Positions 8,270-16,989 are shown, counted from the stretch's first letter. The stretch: DNA of 64,000 bases from Aeromonas caviae (GCF_000819785.1 NZ_CDBK01000090.1:56045-120044), one strand, 5' to 3'. Translations and numbers: made by a program. The notes: a model not told the origin generated them from the sequence alone.

Positions 8270-9862
8270 TCAGCCGGGCTGCTCCGCCAGCGCGATGACG
8301 CGGCCACCCTTGTCACAATACATGGCCCTGTCGGCCTGAATGAGCCACTGCTCCGGGCTCCAGTCATGCTGGTAGTGGCTGACGCCGATGCTGATGCCCA
8401 CCTGCATCGGCTGGTCATTGACCACGAAGGGGGCCTGCATGGCCTGGCGGATCACGGCGGTGACCTCCTCTGCCTGACGGATATCGTAGCCAGGCAGCAG
8501 CAGGATGAACTCGTCCCCCGCCAAGCGGGCAAAATAGCACTGGTGGCCGATGGCGTCGTGGATCCGTCGGGCCAGCTGGCAGAGGATGGCATCCCCCTGG
8601 CTGTGGCCGAAGTTGTCGTTGATGCGCTTGAAGTCATTGAGATCGCAAAACAGCAGGCAGCCCGGATTGTCGCTTTGTACCTGGTGTTTCAACTGCTCCA
8701 TCAGGCTCAGGCGATTGGGCAGCCCGGTAAGGGGATCGAGGCGGGCCAGTTGCAGTATCTCCTGCTCTCGCTGCTTGCGCAGGGCCACTTCCTGGTTGAG
8801 CCGCTTGTTGCTCATCAGAAGATAGAGGGAGAGCAGCAGGATGAGACCACCAACACCCAGGCTCAGCAGGAACCAGGGGCGCCAGAAGATCCACTGTTCT
8901 GAGGGGACCTGATAGAGGAAACGGGTCAGGGAGACCGGTTTGGCAAGGAGGCCTATCTCCACCAGCTGCTGCATGATGTGAGCGAAGCGATCCGGATTCA
9001 TATACCCGATCTCCACATAGAGCGGCTGGATCATCTCCTTGCTCATCTGCAACTCGTATTCCATGTGGGCCTGGCTGCGGTTGACGCCATACTCCGTGCG
9101 CAGCAGTGCGATGGCTTCCTCGGGGTGGGTGAGGGCATAGCGCCATCCCTTGAGGCTGGCTGCACGAAAACGTGCTACCCGCTCCGGATTGAGCCGCTCC
9201 TGTGCCTGGGTGGTGAAGAGAATGTCGCTGTAGAAATCGATGCCGTAGTTGCGAGGGTTGATGACGGACACCGAGATGCCGCGCTCTTCCAGATAGAAGG
9301 GCTCATTGCTCAGATAGGCGTTGAAGATGTCTATTCGGCCGGCGATCAGATCGTCGATGTTGACCGAGGTGGGTACCGGGATGAGCTGGCGCTCGTGAAG
9401 CCCCTGATAGTAGAGGGTGGCCAGCAGTTCGGCATCCTGATGACCCGGAAACATCATGATCCGTTTGCCACGCATGTCCGCAACGGTGAGAATGCCGCTG
9501 TCGCGGCGTGCCAGGAAGATGGAGGGAGAGTGCTGGTAGACGCTGGCCAGCGCCAGCAGCGGCTTGCCCTGGGCGTAGTGGGTCAGCACCTCGGTGTTGC
9601 CGACGCCAAAGTCGGCGCGTCCGGCCAGCACCTCCTGAACCGGACTTATTCCCTTGCCACCTGGCCTTATCTCGACATCCAGACCGGCGTCGGCGTAATA
9701 CCCCTTGGCCTTGGCCATGTGATAGCCCACAAACTGGGGCTGATGCAGCCAGCGCAACTGCAATACCACCTTCTCCGGCAGATCACGTGTCCGTTCACTG
9801 GCCTGGAGGGGCGAGAAGCAAGTGATGCCAAGCAACAACAGCCAAAACAGGCATTTTTTCAT
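8270..9862 (-). CDS. Diguanylate cyclase with periplasmic NMT1/THI5-like ligand-binding domain
   Basis: 530 aa. A signal/anchor sequence (KKCLFWLLLLGITCF) leads into an ABC-type substrate-binding domain of the NMT1/SsuA kind (about 30-300; VVLQLRWLHQPQFVGYHMAKAKGYYADAGLDV). A membrane helix follows near 330-350, then a GGDEF domain with LDPLTGLPNR and RLAGDEF near 445. AGDEF is an accepted active-site variant, so it should make cyclic di-GMP. No RxxD inhibitory site lies five residues before the motif. The N-terminal domain probably binds a small heterocycle or amine, by analogy with NMT1 proteins. The start at 9862 gives a clean signal peptide; SD is poor. It is divergent from the pseudouridine synthase gene. 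Confidence 0.87.
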   Translation of the reverse strand: MKKCLFWLLLLGITCFSPLQASERTRDLPEKVVLQLRWLHQPQFVGYHMAKAKGYYADAGLDVEIRPGGKGISPVQEVLAGRADFGVGNTEVLTHYAQGKPLLALASVYQHSPSIFLARRDSGILTVADMRGKRIMMFPGHQDAELLATLYYQGLHERQLIPVPTSVNIDDLIAGRIDIFNAYLSNEPFYLEERGISVSVINPRNYGIDFYSDILFTTQAQERLNPERVARFRAASLKGWRYALTHPEEAIALLRTEYGVNRSQAHMEYELQMSKEMIQPLYVEIGYMNPDRFAHIMQQLVEIGLLAKPVSLTRFLYQVPSEQWIFWRPWFLLSLGVGGLILLLSLYLLMSNKRLNQEVALRKQREQEILQLARLDPLTGLPNRLSLMEQLKHQVQSDNPGCLLFCDLNDFKRINDNFGHSQGDAILCQLARRIHDAIGHQCYFARLAGDEFILLLPGYDIRQAEEVTAVIRQAMQAPFVVNDQPMQVGISIGVSHYQHDWSPEQWLIQADRAMYCDKGGRVIALAEQPG

Positions 9863-9950
9863 TCGTGCGATTCTTGTGCTGAGGGTCCATGAAGATGGCC
9901 TGCAGGCCTGCATTCAAGTTGTTAACAAATAACATTCTAAAGGGTTATAC

Positions 9951-10595
9951 ATGTACCGGATACAATTGCAGCACAAAGATTTCATGGTGATCAACAAGCG
10001 TCCGGGCATTGGCATGCACGATGATGCCGGCGAGCCGGGTCTCGTCAATCGGGTCAGAATGGATACCGGTCTTGACCTCTATCCGGTCCATCGACTGGAC
10101 AAGATGACCTCTGGGCTGGTGCTGCTGGCCCGCACCCCCGAAGCGAATCGCGCCCTCAGCATGGCTTTCGCGGCGCGGGAAGTGAGCAAGCAGTATCTGG
10201 CCCTCTCCGATCGCAAGCCGAAGAAGAAGCAGGGCTGGGTGAAGGGGGACATGGAGAAAGGGCGAGGCGGCAGCTGGATGCTGAGCCGCACCCAGGATAA
10301 CCCGGCCATCAGCTGGTTCGACTCCGTTTCGGTGCGCGAGGGGCTGCGCCTTTATCGCATCAAGCCCCGGACCGGCAAGACCCACCAGATCCGGGTGGCC
10401 TTGAAGAGCGTGGGAGCCCCCATCCTCGGGGATGAGCGTTACGGCGGCACGGCGGCGGATCGCGGTTATCTGCACGCCTGGCGCCTCGCCTTCACCCTGG
10501 CAGGTGAGAGCTTCGATCTCGTCTGTCCGCCCGATGAGGGGGCGCTGTTCCTCCTGCCCGAGTTGCATGCCGCCATCGCGGAGATCTCCGAATGA
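9951..10595 (+). CDS. RluA-type pseudouridine synthase (TIGR01621-like)
   Basis: 214 aa catalytic-core-only member of the RluA group, with no S4 domain. HRLDKMTSG carries the catalytic aspartate (Asp50), and the C-terminal RTGKTHQIRVALKSVGAPILGDERYGG is the family's conserved motif. It would isomerise uridine in rRNA or tRNA; the target site is not predictable. The start follows AAAGGG. Its stop overlaps the next gene by four bases (ATGA), so the two are translationally coupled. Confidence 0.88.
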   Translation: MYRIQLQHKDFMVINKRPGIGMHDDAGEPGLVNRVRMDTGLDLYPVHRLDKMTSGLVLLARTPEANRALSMAFAAREVSKQYLALSDRKPKKKQGWVKGDMEKGRGGSWMLSRTQDNPAISWFDSVSVREGLRLYRIKPRTGKTHQIRVALKSVGAPILGDERYGGTAADRGYLHAWRLAFTLAGESFDLVCPPDEGALFLLPELHAAIAEISE

Positions 10596-11245
10596 GCGCT
10601 GCAACCGCGAGAGTCCCAGCCCGCGGCTGGATCCTGGCCGACTTCGATGACACCCTGGCGCCGGATGACAGCCATGCGGGGTTGCTGCGTTTCATCTTGC
10701 GCCGCCGTCTCTGGCCGCTGCTGCTGTGGCCACTGATGGCGTTCGGTGCCGTGATCTATCTGCTGCCAGGTCAGCGCAGTCGCGGCATTGCACTCATCTG
10801 GTGGGCCATCACCCTCGGGCTATCCCCCCTGGCCTGGCGCGCCCTGGTACGGCAGTACAGCCTGACCCGGCCCGGTCTGTATCGGGAGGCGCGAGCCCTC
10901 TTGACGGGGGAGGGGTACCGCTGCTGGGTCATCTCCGCCAGTCCCCGCGCCCTGGTCCGTGCCCAGATCCATCGTCAACTGCCAAGGCTCCCTCACCGCA
11001 TCATCGGCTCGCGGATGGGTTACCGTTTCGGCGGCCTGGTGCCGCGCTTCTATTGCCATGGCAGGCACAAGCTGCTGCCCGAGCTCCTGACCCTGGAGGC
11101 CGCACTCACCCTGAGTGACAGCTTGCACGATCTGCCCCTGCTGGCGTTGGGGGAGCAGGCCTGGCTCATCAACCCGCAAAGGACTCGATTGCTAAAAGCG
11201 AGGGCGGTGCTGCCCCATATCGAACCCCGTTATTGGTCGCTGTAA
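10592..11245 (+). CDS. HAD-IB family phosphatase, PgpC-like
   Basis: 217 aa. Motif I is ADFDDTLAP with the two aspartates of the HAD nucleophile pair; motif II is in VISASP, and motif IV is SDSLHDLPLL. A hydrophobic, membrane-associated hairpin (LWPLLLWPLMAFGAVIYLLPG, about residues 39-60) sits in the cap region exactly as in E. coli PgpC (YfhB), which removes phosphate from phosphatidylglycerophosphate. That role is likely but not certain. It overlaps the upstream pseudouridine synthase gene by four bases. Confidence 0.8.
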   Translation: MSAATARVPARGWILADFDDTLAPDDSHAGLLRFILRRRLWPLLLWPLMAFGAVIYLLPGQRSRGIALIWWAITLGLSPLAWRALVRQYSLTRPGLYREARALLTGEGYRCWVISASPRALVRAQIHRQLPRLPHRIIGSRMGYRFGGLVPRFYCHGRHKLLPELLTLEAALTLSDSLHDLPLLALGEQAWLINPQRTRLLKARAVLPHIEPRYWSL

Positions 11246-11255
11246 GGCAAAGCTG

Positions 11256-11301
11256 ACAGCCTTGCGGGACGCTAACGAGCGCAGTGCAAGGTTGAGGCTG
11301 T
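11256..11301 (+). other. Nested hairpin downstream of the HAD phosphatase gene
   Basis: ACAGCC pairs with GGCTGT outside, and CCTTGC with GCAAGG and CGCT with AGCG inside. No T-run follows, so it is at best an imperfect terminator. Its 3' side runs into the TGTGACGTCACA palindrome. Confidence 0.35.
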
Positions 11302-11310
11302 GACGTCACA
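11299..11310. promoter_or_regulatory. Palindrome TGTGACGTCACA upstream of hpd
   Basis: 12-bp perfect palindrome about 175 bases before hpd. The half-sites TGTGA/TCACA are those of CRP but with a 2-base rather than 6-base spacer, so it is not a standard CRP site. Confidence 0.35.
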
Positions 11311-11325
11311 TTTCATTTACATTTT

Positions 11326-11345
11326 TTGGCGCGGATCCCCGCCAA
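11326..11345. promoter_or_regulatory. Near-perfect 20-bp palindrome upstream of hpd
   Basis: TTGGCGCGGATCCCCGCCAA: 18 of 20 positions are symmetric, with one mismatched pair. It lies 140 bases before hpd in the operon's promoter region and is a candidate operator. Confidence 0.4.
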
Positions 11346-11397
11346 ACTATCTGAACGCCGCCCCTTCTCATTCCCTGCGCCTGCCACTCTAATGAAA

Positions 11398-11411
11398 CAA
11401 GTTGTTAACAA
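11398..11411. promoter_or_regulatory. CAAGTTGTTAACAA element upstream of hpd
   Basis: Contains the palindrome TTGTTAACAA. The identical 14-mer occurs at 9915-9928 between the divergent NMT1-GGDEF and pseudouridine synthase genes. Confidence 0.3.
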
Positions 11412-11484
11412 TGCCGTGCGGGCTGCCTGTCGAGCCCTTGCGGCGTGAACCGTTTCGTTATCAGTTCATCGCAAGGAGCGCATC

Positions 11485-12639
11485 ATGACCACCCCCTCTT
11501 CCCGTACTCACACCATCAACCCCCTTGGCACCGACGGGTTCGAGTTTGTCGAGTACACGGCGCCGGATCTCAAGGGCATTGCGGCCCTCAAGGCGCTGTT
11601 CGTCTCACTGGGCTTTGCCGAAGTGGCCAAGCACAGGCACAAGCAGTGCTGGCTCTATCGCCAGGGGGACATCAACTTCGTGGTCAATGCCGAGCCCCAC
11701 TCCCAGGCGGAGGAGTTTGCCCGGGCCCATGGTCCGAGCGTGTGCGGCATGGCGTTTCGGGTGAGCGATGCCGGCCGTGCCCAGCAGTACGCCATCGGCC
11801 AGGGGGCCAAGCCGTTTGTGGGCAAAATAGGTCCCATGGAACTCAACATCCCCGCCATCTACGGCATCGGCGAGAGTACCCTCTCCTTTGTCGATCGCTA
11901 TGGCGAGCGGGGCTCCATCTATGACGTGGACTTTATCTTCTACCCCGACTGGCAGGCCCGCATGGCCGAGGTGGACGCAGGGCTCTATGAGATCGACCAC
12001 CTGACCCACAACGTCCATCGCGGCAATATGAACCTCTGGTCGAATTTCTACGAGCGGATCGGCAACTTCCGGGAAATCCGCTACTTCGACATCGAGGGCA
12101 AGCTGACCGGACTGCACTCGCGCGCCATGACGGCCCCCTGCGGCAAAATTCGCATTCCCATCAACGAGTCGGCGGACGACAAGTCCCAGATAGAGGAGTA
12201 CCTGCGCCAGTACAAGGGGGAGGGGATCCAGCACATCGCGCTCGCCTCTGCCGACATCTATCACACCATCCGCACGCTCAGAGGGCGGGGAACCGGCTTC
12301 ATGCCGACGCCGGACACCTACTACGAGAAGGTGGACAGCCGGGTCGCTGGTCATCAGGAGGATCTGGCGGCGCTGAAAGAGCTGCGCATCCTCATCGACG
12401 GCTCGCCGACGAAGGACGGCATCCTGCTGCAGATCTTCACGGACACCGTCATCGGTCCCGTGTTCTTCGAGATCATCCAGCGCAAGGGCAACGAGGGCTT
12501 TGGTGAGGGCAACTTCCAGGCACTGTTCGAATCCATCGAGCTGGATCAGATCCGCCGTGGCGTGCTGGACGGATCCACGCAAGGGGAGGTGAACAGTGCC
12601 GCGCAGGGCCAGAAAAACGGAGAACCGAGCGATGCGTAA
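11485..12639 (+). CDS. hpd: 4-hydroxyphenylpyruvate dioxygenase
   Basis: 384 aa two-domain VOC-fold enzyme that turns 4-hydroxyphenylpyruvate into homogentisate. The iron triad is visible: His172 (IDHLTHNV), His250 (GIQHIALAS) and Glu329 (GPVFFEII). A strong AAGGAG precedes the ATG. It is the first gene of hpd-hmgA-fahA-maiA, with hmgA overlapping its end by eight bases. The cluster lacks phhA and an aromatic aminotransferase, so the pathway enters here at the keto acid. Three palindromic elements lie in the 240-base promoter region. Confidence 0.96.
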   Translation: MTTPSSRTHTINPLGTDGFEFVEYTAPDLKGIAALKALFVSLGFAEVAKHRHKQCWLYRQGDINFVVNAEPHSQAEEFARAHGPSVCGMAFRVSDAGRAQQYAIGQGAKPFVGKIGPMELNIPAIYGIGESTLSFVDRYGERGSIYDVDFIFYPDWQARMAEVDAGLYEIDHLTHNVHRGNMNLWSNFYERIGNFREIRYFDIEGKLTGLHSRAMTAPCGKIRIPINESADDKSQIEEYLRQYKGEGIQHIALASADIYHTIRTLRGRGTGFMPTPDTYYEKVDSRVAGHQEDLAALKELRILIDGSPTKDGILLQIFTDTVIGPVFFEIIQRKGNEGFGEGNFQALFESIELDQIRRGVLDGSTQGEVNSAAQGQKNGEPSDA

Positions 12640-13780
12640 CTGGATAAGCTTCCCCCATCGGGAGGGAACCCACTCCCGCCAGGCCCATGCCGACCTGCCG
12701 GAGCAGGCCATCTATGAGCGCGAGCTGGGGCGCTCGGGCTTCTTCGGTCCGGCCACCCACATGCACCACAAGCATGCTCCCACCGACTGGGTCAACTGGG
12801 AAGGGCCGCTTCGGCCACGGGCGTTTGACTTGAACGATCTGCAGGAGGAGGTGAGCTCCCTCTCCCCCTGGGTGATGCCGGATATTCTCAGCAACCCCCA
12901 CTGCCGCTACCGCATCTGGCGCCTGCATGAGCCCATGCCGTTTCTGGTGCGAAACGCCGATGGCGACGAGCTCCTGTTCATTCACGAGGGGAGCGGAGAG
13001 TTCTATTGCGACTACGGGCACCTCATCTTGAGAGATGGCGACTATGTGGTGATCCCCCGTGGCACCATGTGGCGCATCGAGCCCACCGCGCCCCTCTTCA
13101 TCCTGATGATCGAGGCGACGGAAGACAGTTATCAGCTGCCGGACAAGGGACTGGTGGGCAATCACGCCATCTTCGATCCGGCGGCCCTGGACGTGCCCGC
13201 CATCAACGAGCGCTTCCTGGCCCAGCAGGATGAAAACCCCTGGTCGCTGCAGATCAAGCGCCACGATCAGGTCTCGGTCGTCACCTGGCCGTTCAACCCG
13301 CTGGATACACAAGGGTGGCACGGGGACTTGTGCGTGGTGCGCCTCAACTGGCGGGATATCCGCCCGCTGATGAGCCACCGCTACCACCTGCCTCCCTCGG
13401 CCCACACCACCTTCGTGGCGAGCCGTTTTGTCATCTGCACCTTCGTGCCGCGTCCCATCGAGAGCGACCCAGGTGCCCTGCGGGTGCCCTTCTACCACAG
13501 CAACGACGACTTCGACGAAGTGCTCTTCTACCACGCCGGGGACTTCTTCAGCCGGGACAACATCAAGCGGGGCATGGTCACCTTTCACCCTGCCGGCTTC
13601 ACCCATGGTCCCCATCCCAAGGCCTTTGCGGCGGGGCTGGCCCATGCCAAGACCTTCACCGACGAGGTGGCGGTGATGCTCGACACCCGGGATGCCCTGG
13701 TCGTCGGCCCGATCTGCGAAGGGGTCGAACACCCCGGTTATATCACCAGTTGGCAGCGTCCAGAGACGCTCGGCAAATAA
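12632..13780 (+). CDS. hmgA: Homogentisate 1,2-dioxygenase (short form)
   Basis: 382 aa cupin-fold dioxygenase that opens the homogentisate ring to maleylacetoacetate. It is shorter than the 430-445 aa Pseudomonas and human enzymes. Likely iron ligands are in YHSNDDFDEVLFYH and in FTHGPHP, which correspond to the H-x-E and PHGPD motifs of the longer enzymes. The ATG at 12632 overlaps hpd's stop region, with GGAGAA upstream; a GTG at 12596 would add 12 unlikely residues. Placement between hpd and fahA supports the call. Loss of this activity causes pyomelanin formation in other bacteria. Confidence 0.9.
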   Translation: MRNWISFPHREGTHSRQAHADLPEQAIYERELGRSGFFGPATHMHHKHAPTDWVNWEGPLRPRAFDLNDLQEEVSSLSPWVMPDILSNPHCRYRIWRLHEPMPFLVRNADGDELLFIHEGSGEFYCDYGHLILRDGDYVVIPRGTMWRIEPTAPLFILMIEATEDSYQLPDKGLVGNHAIFDPAALDVPAINERFLAQQDENPWSLQIKRHDQVSVVTWPFNPLDTQGWHGDLCVVRLNWRDIRPLMSHRYHLPPSAHTTFVASRFVICTFVPRPIESDPGALRVPFYHSNDDFDEVLFYHAGDFFSRDNIKRGMVTFHPAGFTHGPHPKAFAAGLAHAKTFTDEVAVMLDTRDALVVGPICEGVEHPGYITSWQRPETLGK

Positions 13781-13790
13781 GGAATTCGAT

Positions 13791-14789
13791 ATGAAACTGG
13801 CAACCCTGAACAATGGCAAGCGCGACGGCGCCCTGGTGGTGGTGAGCCGCGATCTGGCGCGCGCCGTCCACGTGACGACCATTGCCCCGACCCTGCAGTC
13901 GGCCCTCGACGAGTGGGGCGAAGTGGCGCCGCAATTGGCGAAGGTTTATCAGCGACTCAACGAGGGCGCCTGCCCCGACGCCTTCCCCTTCGATGAGGAG
14001 GCGTGCCTCTCCCCGCTGCCTCGCGCCTACCAGTGGATTGACGGCAGTGCCTACGTCAATCACGTGGAGCTGGTGCGCAAGGCGCGCGGCGCCGACATGC
14101 CAGAAAGCTTCTGGCACGATCCCCTGATGTATCAGGGAGGCTCTGACAGCTTCCTGCCGCCCCGTGGCCCCATCGTGATGGGCTCCGAGGAGTGGGGTAT
14201 CGACTTCGAGTCGGAAGTGGCCGTCATCACCGACGACGTGCCCATGGGCACCCGTTCGCAGGGGGCGGCGAGCCACATCAAGCTCTTGATGCTGGTCAAC
14301 GACGTGAGCCTGCGCAACCTCATTCCCGGGGAGCTTGCCAAGGGCTTCGGCTTCTTCCAGTCCAAGCCCTCCAGCAGCTTCTCGCCGGTGGCCATCACCC
14401 CGGACGAGCTGGGGGATGACTGGCGCGATGGCAAGGTCCACCTGCCCCTGGTGACCCACCTCAACGGCGCCCTGTTCGGGCAGCCCGACGCCGGGGTGGA
14501 CATGACCTTCACCTTCCATGAGCTGATTGCCCATGCCGCCAAGACAAGGCCGCTCGGGGCGGGCTGCATCATCGGCTCGGGCACCGTCTCCAACTACGAC
14601 AGAAGCCGGGGATCCTCCTGCCTTGCCGAGCGGCGGATGCTGGAAATTATCGAGTCAGGTCAAGCCACTACACCCTTTCTGCGCTTTGGTGATACAGTGT
14701 CCATCGCGATGCAGGATCGCAACGGGATGAGTCTGTTTGGCACCATTTTGCAGCGGGTCACGCAAGCAACGGCCGAGCGGGCGAGCTAG
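13791..14789 (+). CDS. fahA: Fumarylacetoacetate hydrolase family protein
   Basis: 332 aa. It splits fumarylacetoacetate into fumarate and acetoacetate, the last step of tyrosine breakdown. The FAH-fold metal site is recognisable in the GIDFESEVAVITDDV stretch, and GSGTVSNYDRSRGSSCLAERR fits the family's C-terminal conserved segment. The ATG at 13791 lies ten bases after the hmgA stop with AAGGAA before it. It is third in the operon and separated from maiA by a short hairpin. Confidence 0.92.
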   Translation: MKLATLNNGKRDGALVVVSRDLARAVHVTTIAPTLQSALDEWGEVAPQLAKVYQRLNEGACPDAFPFDEEACLSPLPRAYQWIDGSAYVNHVELVRKARGADMPESFWHDPLMYQGGSDSFLPPRGPIVMGSEEWGIDFESEVAVITDDVPMGTRSQGAASHIKLLMLVNDVSLRNLIPGELAKGFGFFQSKPSSSFSPVAITPDELGDDWRDGKVHLPLVTHLNGALFGQPDAGVDMTFTFHELIAHAAKTRPLGAGCIIGSGTVSNYDRSRGSSCLAERRMLEIIESGQATTPFLRFGDTVSIAMQDRNGMSLFGTILQRVTQATAERAS

Positions 14790-14821
14790 GAGAGCCCGAC
14801 CCCTGGAGGGGCGGGCGACAC

Positions 14822-14842
14822 GGCAGGTGGCAGACACCTGCC
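14822..14842 (+). other. Intercistronic hairpin between fahA and maiA
   Basis: 8-bp perfect stem GGCAGGTG / CACCTGCC with a 5-base loop and no T-run. It ends 16 bases before the maiA start. Possible RNA-stability element or partial attenuator. Confidence 0.45.
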
Positions 14843-14858
14843 ACCACAGGGACACACT

Positions 14859-15497
14859 ATGCTGCAGTTGTTTGGATATTGGCGCTCATCGGCCAGCTTT
14901 CGCGTGCGTTTGGTACTGCAACTCAAGGGGCTCGATTATGAGCAGCACCCGGTCAACTTGCGGCAGGGTGAGCAGAAGGAGAAGGCCTACCGCCGGGTCA
15001 ATCCCCAGGGGCTGGTGCCGTTTCTCGTGGACGATGACGTGCATCTGGGTCAGTCGGTGGCCATCATGGAGTACCTCGACGAGACCTATCCCGCCTACCC
15101 CCTGATGCCCTCCGCCCCCATCGAACGTGCCCGGGTGCGCCAGATAGTCAACATGATCGCCTGTGACACCCACCCCCTCAACAACCTGCGCGTGCTGCAC
15201 TACCTGGAGCAGGAGTTGGGGCAGAGCAAGATGGCGCGGGATGCCTGGTATCGCCACTGGATAGACGAGACCTTTACCGCGCTGGAGCAGCTTCTCATGA
15301 CCACCGCCGGCATCTATTGCGTGGGCAACGAGGTCACCCTGGCGGACTGCATGCTGGTGCCCCAGGTCTACAACGCCCGCCGCTTTGACATGACCCTGGA
15401 TGACTACCCCACCATTGCGCGCATCGTCGCCAACTGCGAGCAGTTGCAGGCCTTTATCAAGGCTGCCCCCGCCAATCAGCCGGATGCCCAGCCCTGA
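14859..15497 (+). CDS. maiA: Maleylacetoacetate isomerase (zeta-class GST)
   Basis: 212 aa. It isomerises maleylacetoacetate to fumarylacetoacetate using glutathione. The zeta-class N-terminal motif appears as SSASFRVR (residues 10-17; many relatives have SSCS, here with Ala in place of the Cys), and NPQGLVPFLVDDD and SVAIMEYLDE form the glutathione site. Last gene of the hpd operon, followed by a strong hairpin. Its biochemical place is before fahA although the gene comes after it. Confidence 0.93.
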   Translation: MLQLFGYWRSSASFRVRLVLQLKGLDYEQHPVNLRQGEQKEKAYRRVNPQGLVPFLVDDDVHLGQSVAIMEYLDETYPAYPLMPSAPIERARVRQIVNMIACDTHPLNNLRVLHYLEQELGQSKMARDAWYRHWIDETFTALEQLLMTTAGIYCVGNEVTLADCMLVPQVYNARRFDMTLDDYPTIARIVANCEQLQAFIKAAPANQPDAQP

Positions 15498-15504
15498 AGC
15501 TGTG

Positions 15505-15534
15505 CAGACCGGGCCAGCGCGTTGGCCCGGTCTG
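15505..15534 (+). terminator. Terminator of the tyrosine catabolism operon
   Basis: 12-bp perfect stem CAGACCGGGCCA / TGGCCCGGTCTG with a 6-base loop, then CCGTCTCTTTCC. The U-tract is weak, but the stem is strong and it sits eight bases after maiA. Confidence 0.65.
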
Positions 15535-15569
15535 CCGTCTCTTTCCTTGCCCGGGTTATCTTGCTCGCC

Positions 15570-16193
15570 TCAGGGCGTGCCATTGGCCCCATAGCGTCGA
15601 AACCCCGGCCGCTCTTTCAGTCGCTGGTAGTAGTCATTCACGGCGGGTAGCGACGGGCGATCATAGGGCGTCTCCAGCCAGCGGTTGACTGACAGCCCGA
15701 TGGGAATGTCTGCCAGCGAGAAGTGCGTACCGGCCACATATCCTCCGGTTGTTTGAAGCTGTCTCTCCAGGATCTCCATGCAGTGAGACCACTGCAGGCA
15801 AGCTGCGTGAAGGGCCTGATGGTCTTGATGCTGGGGGGAGCGCCTCACCAGCGACAGGAAGGCGTAGCGCCAGGCGGTGTTCAAGTCCGATGCCTGCCAG
15901 TCAATCCATTGATCGACCCTGGCCCTGGCTCTCGCCTCGGCGGGATAGAGTGCATTGGCACCATGGCGCGTCGCCAGGTAGCGGATGATGGTGTTCGACT
16001 CCCACAGCGTAAAATCCTCATCCTGAATGACGGGCACCATGGCATTGGGGTTGAGCGCCAGAAACGCCGGGGTGTCCGTGGGTTTGAAGCCAGATCCCCA
16101 CTCCTCCAGCTCGAACGGGAGGGTCAGCTCGGCGCAGGTCCACAGTACCTTGCGCACATTGATTGACGACGCCTTGCCCAGTATTCGCAACAT
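15570..16193 (-). CDS. Glutathione S-transferase, GstB-like
   Basis: 207 aa. The N-terminal thioredoxin-like domain has [33 protein letters not shown] and [11 protein letters not shown], close to E. coli GstB. The all-helical C-terminal domain carries the N-capping SLADIPIG. The ATG at 16193 follows AAGGAC; the open frame extends 31 codons upstream without a family match. Physiological substrate unknown. It stands alone and convergent with maiA. Confidence 0.87.
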   Translation of the reverse strand: MLRILGKASSINVRKVLWTCAELTLPFELEEWGSGFKPTDTPAFLALNPNAMVPVIQDEDFTLWESNTIIRYLATRHGANALYPAEARARARVDQWIDWQASDLNTAWRYAFLSLVRRSPQHQDHQALHAACLQWSHCMEILERQLQTTGGYVAGTHFSLADIPIGLSVNRWLETPYDRPSLPAVNDYYQRLKERPGFRRYGANGTP

Positions 16194-16321
16194 CTTTTTC
16201 GTCCTTGTCCGGGGTGATGGATGGCCTGTTTGTCGCAGACATGCCACTTCCCTGTTTGCGTAGCCATCAGTGCCCTGCACTGTCACTGACCGTGCGGGGC
16301 CCTGTTTTATTGACTGGCGAG

Positions 16322-16822
16322 TCAGCCGTGGGTGGTTCTGGGCTGGAAATAGGCGATAAATTTGCCGAGTTTCTCACCGTCGTAACTCTTCCCCTTCTCC
16401 AGCAGCCCGGTGTTGAAGGACTCGAGCAGCCTGCCCTTGGCATCCAGCACGTAGAAGTGGGGGACCCCCAGATACTCGGGATAGGCTTTCAGGAAGGATT
16501 CATTCTTGTTCTGCTCGCTGACGTTCACCTTGACCACCACGAAGGTGCGGTTGAGCTGGCCGGCGAGATCGGGTTCCCGGTCCAGAAAGCGGTTCATCTC
16601 CTGGCACCAGCTGCACCATTCGCCCCCCACCAGCAGCAGGACTTTCTTGCCCTCGGCACTGGCCTTGGCGGTAGCGGCGGCGAGATCGCGGGCCGGATCC
16701 CGCGTCTCGTCATAACCCTGGCTGTAATCGGGCAGGCTCTGACTCCAGAGGTGGTCGCCCGCGCAGGCGGCGCCATTGAAAAGGAGGGTGCCCAGCATCA
16801 GGGGCAGTAACAGTCGTTTCAT
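16322..16822 (-). CDS. Exported thioredoxin-fold protein
   Basis: 166 aa with a signal peptide ([21 protein letters not shown]) and a single thioredoxin-like domain. The redox motif is WCSWC (Cys70, Cys73), and the cis-proline loop is GVPHFYV. It should act in the periplasm as a thiol-disulfide exchange protein. The Cys20 context (GAAC) is not a good lipobox, so a soluble form is favoured. The start has AAGGAAGAG before it. It lies 128 bases downstream of the GST start on the same strand. Confidence 0.83.
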   Translation of the reverse strand: MKRLLLPLMLGTLLFNGAACAGDHLWSQSLPDYSQGYDETRDPARDLAAATAKASAEGKKVLLLVGGEWCSWCQEMNRFLDREPDLAGQLNRTFVVVKVNVSEQNKNESFLKAYPEYLGVPHFYVLDAKGRLLESFNTGLLEKGKSYDGEKLGKFIAYFQPRTTHG

Positions 16823-16948
16823 GGTCTCTTCCTTGTGTCGTTATCTTTGCTTCCAGGCGCAGACAATGTGACACGGGGCGTTTCCTGCGCCAAGCCGCAA
16901 ACAGGGAAGGGGAAGGCAAAAAGCGGCAATGGAATGGCAGAAAACAAC

Positions 16949-16970
16949 AAAGCCCCTCGAGAGGGGCTTT
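16949..16970 (-). terminator. Terminator of asnB
   Basis: 10-bp stem AAAGCCCCTC / GAGGGGCTTT. On the minus strand it is followed by a T-rich stretch (GTTGTTTTC), 20 bases after the asnB stop. Confidence 0.85.
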
Positions 16971-16989
16971 GTATTCAGGTCAGGGGCGA

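Noticed and set aside
11313..11324. TyrR box upstream of hpd
   Set aside because: Only one half (TTTACA) is present; the matching TGTAAA at six-base spacing is missing.
11331..11346. Sigma-54 promoter TGGC-N-GC before hpd
   Set aside because: Spacing between the GG and GC elements is off by one and the sequence is better explained as a palindrome.
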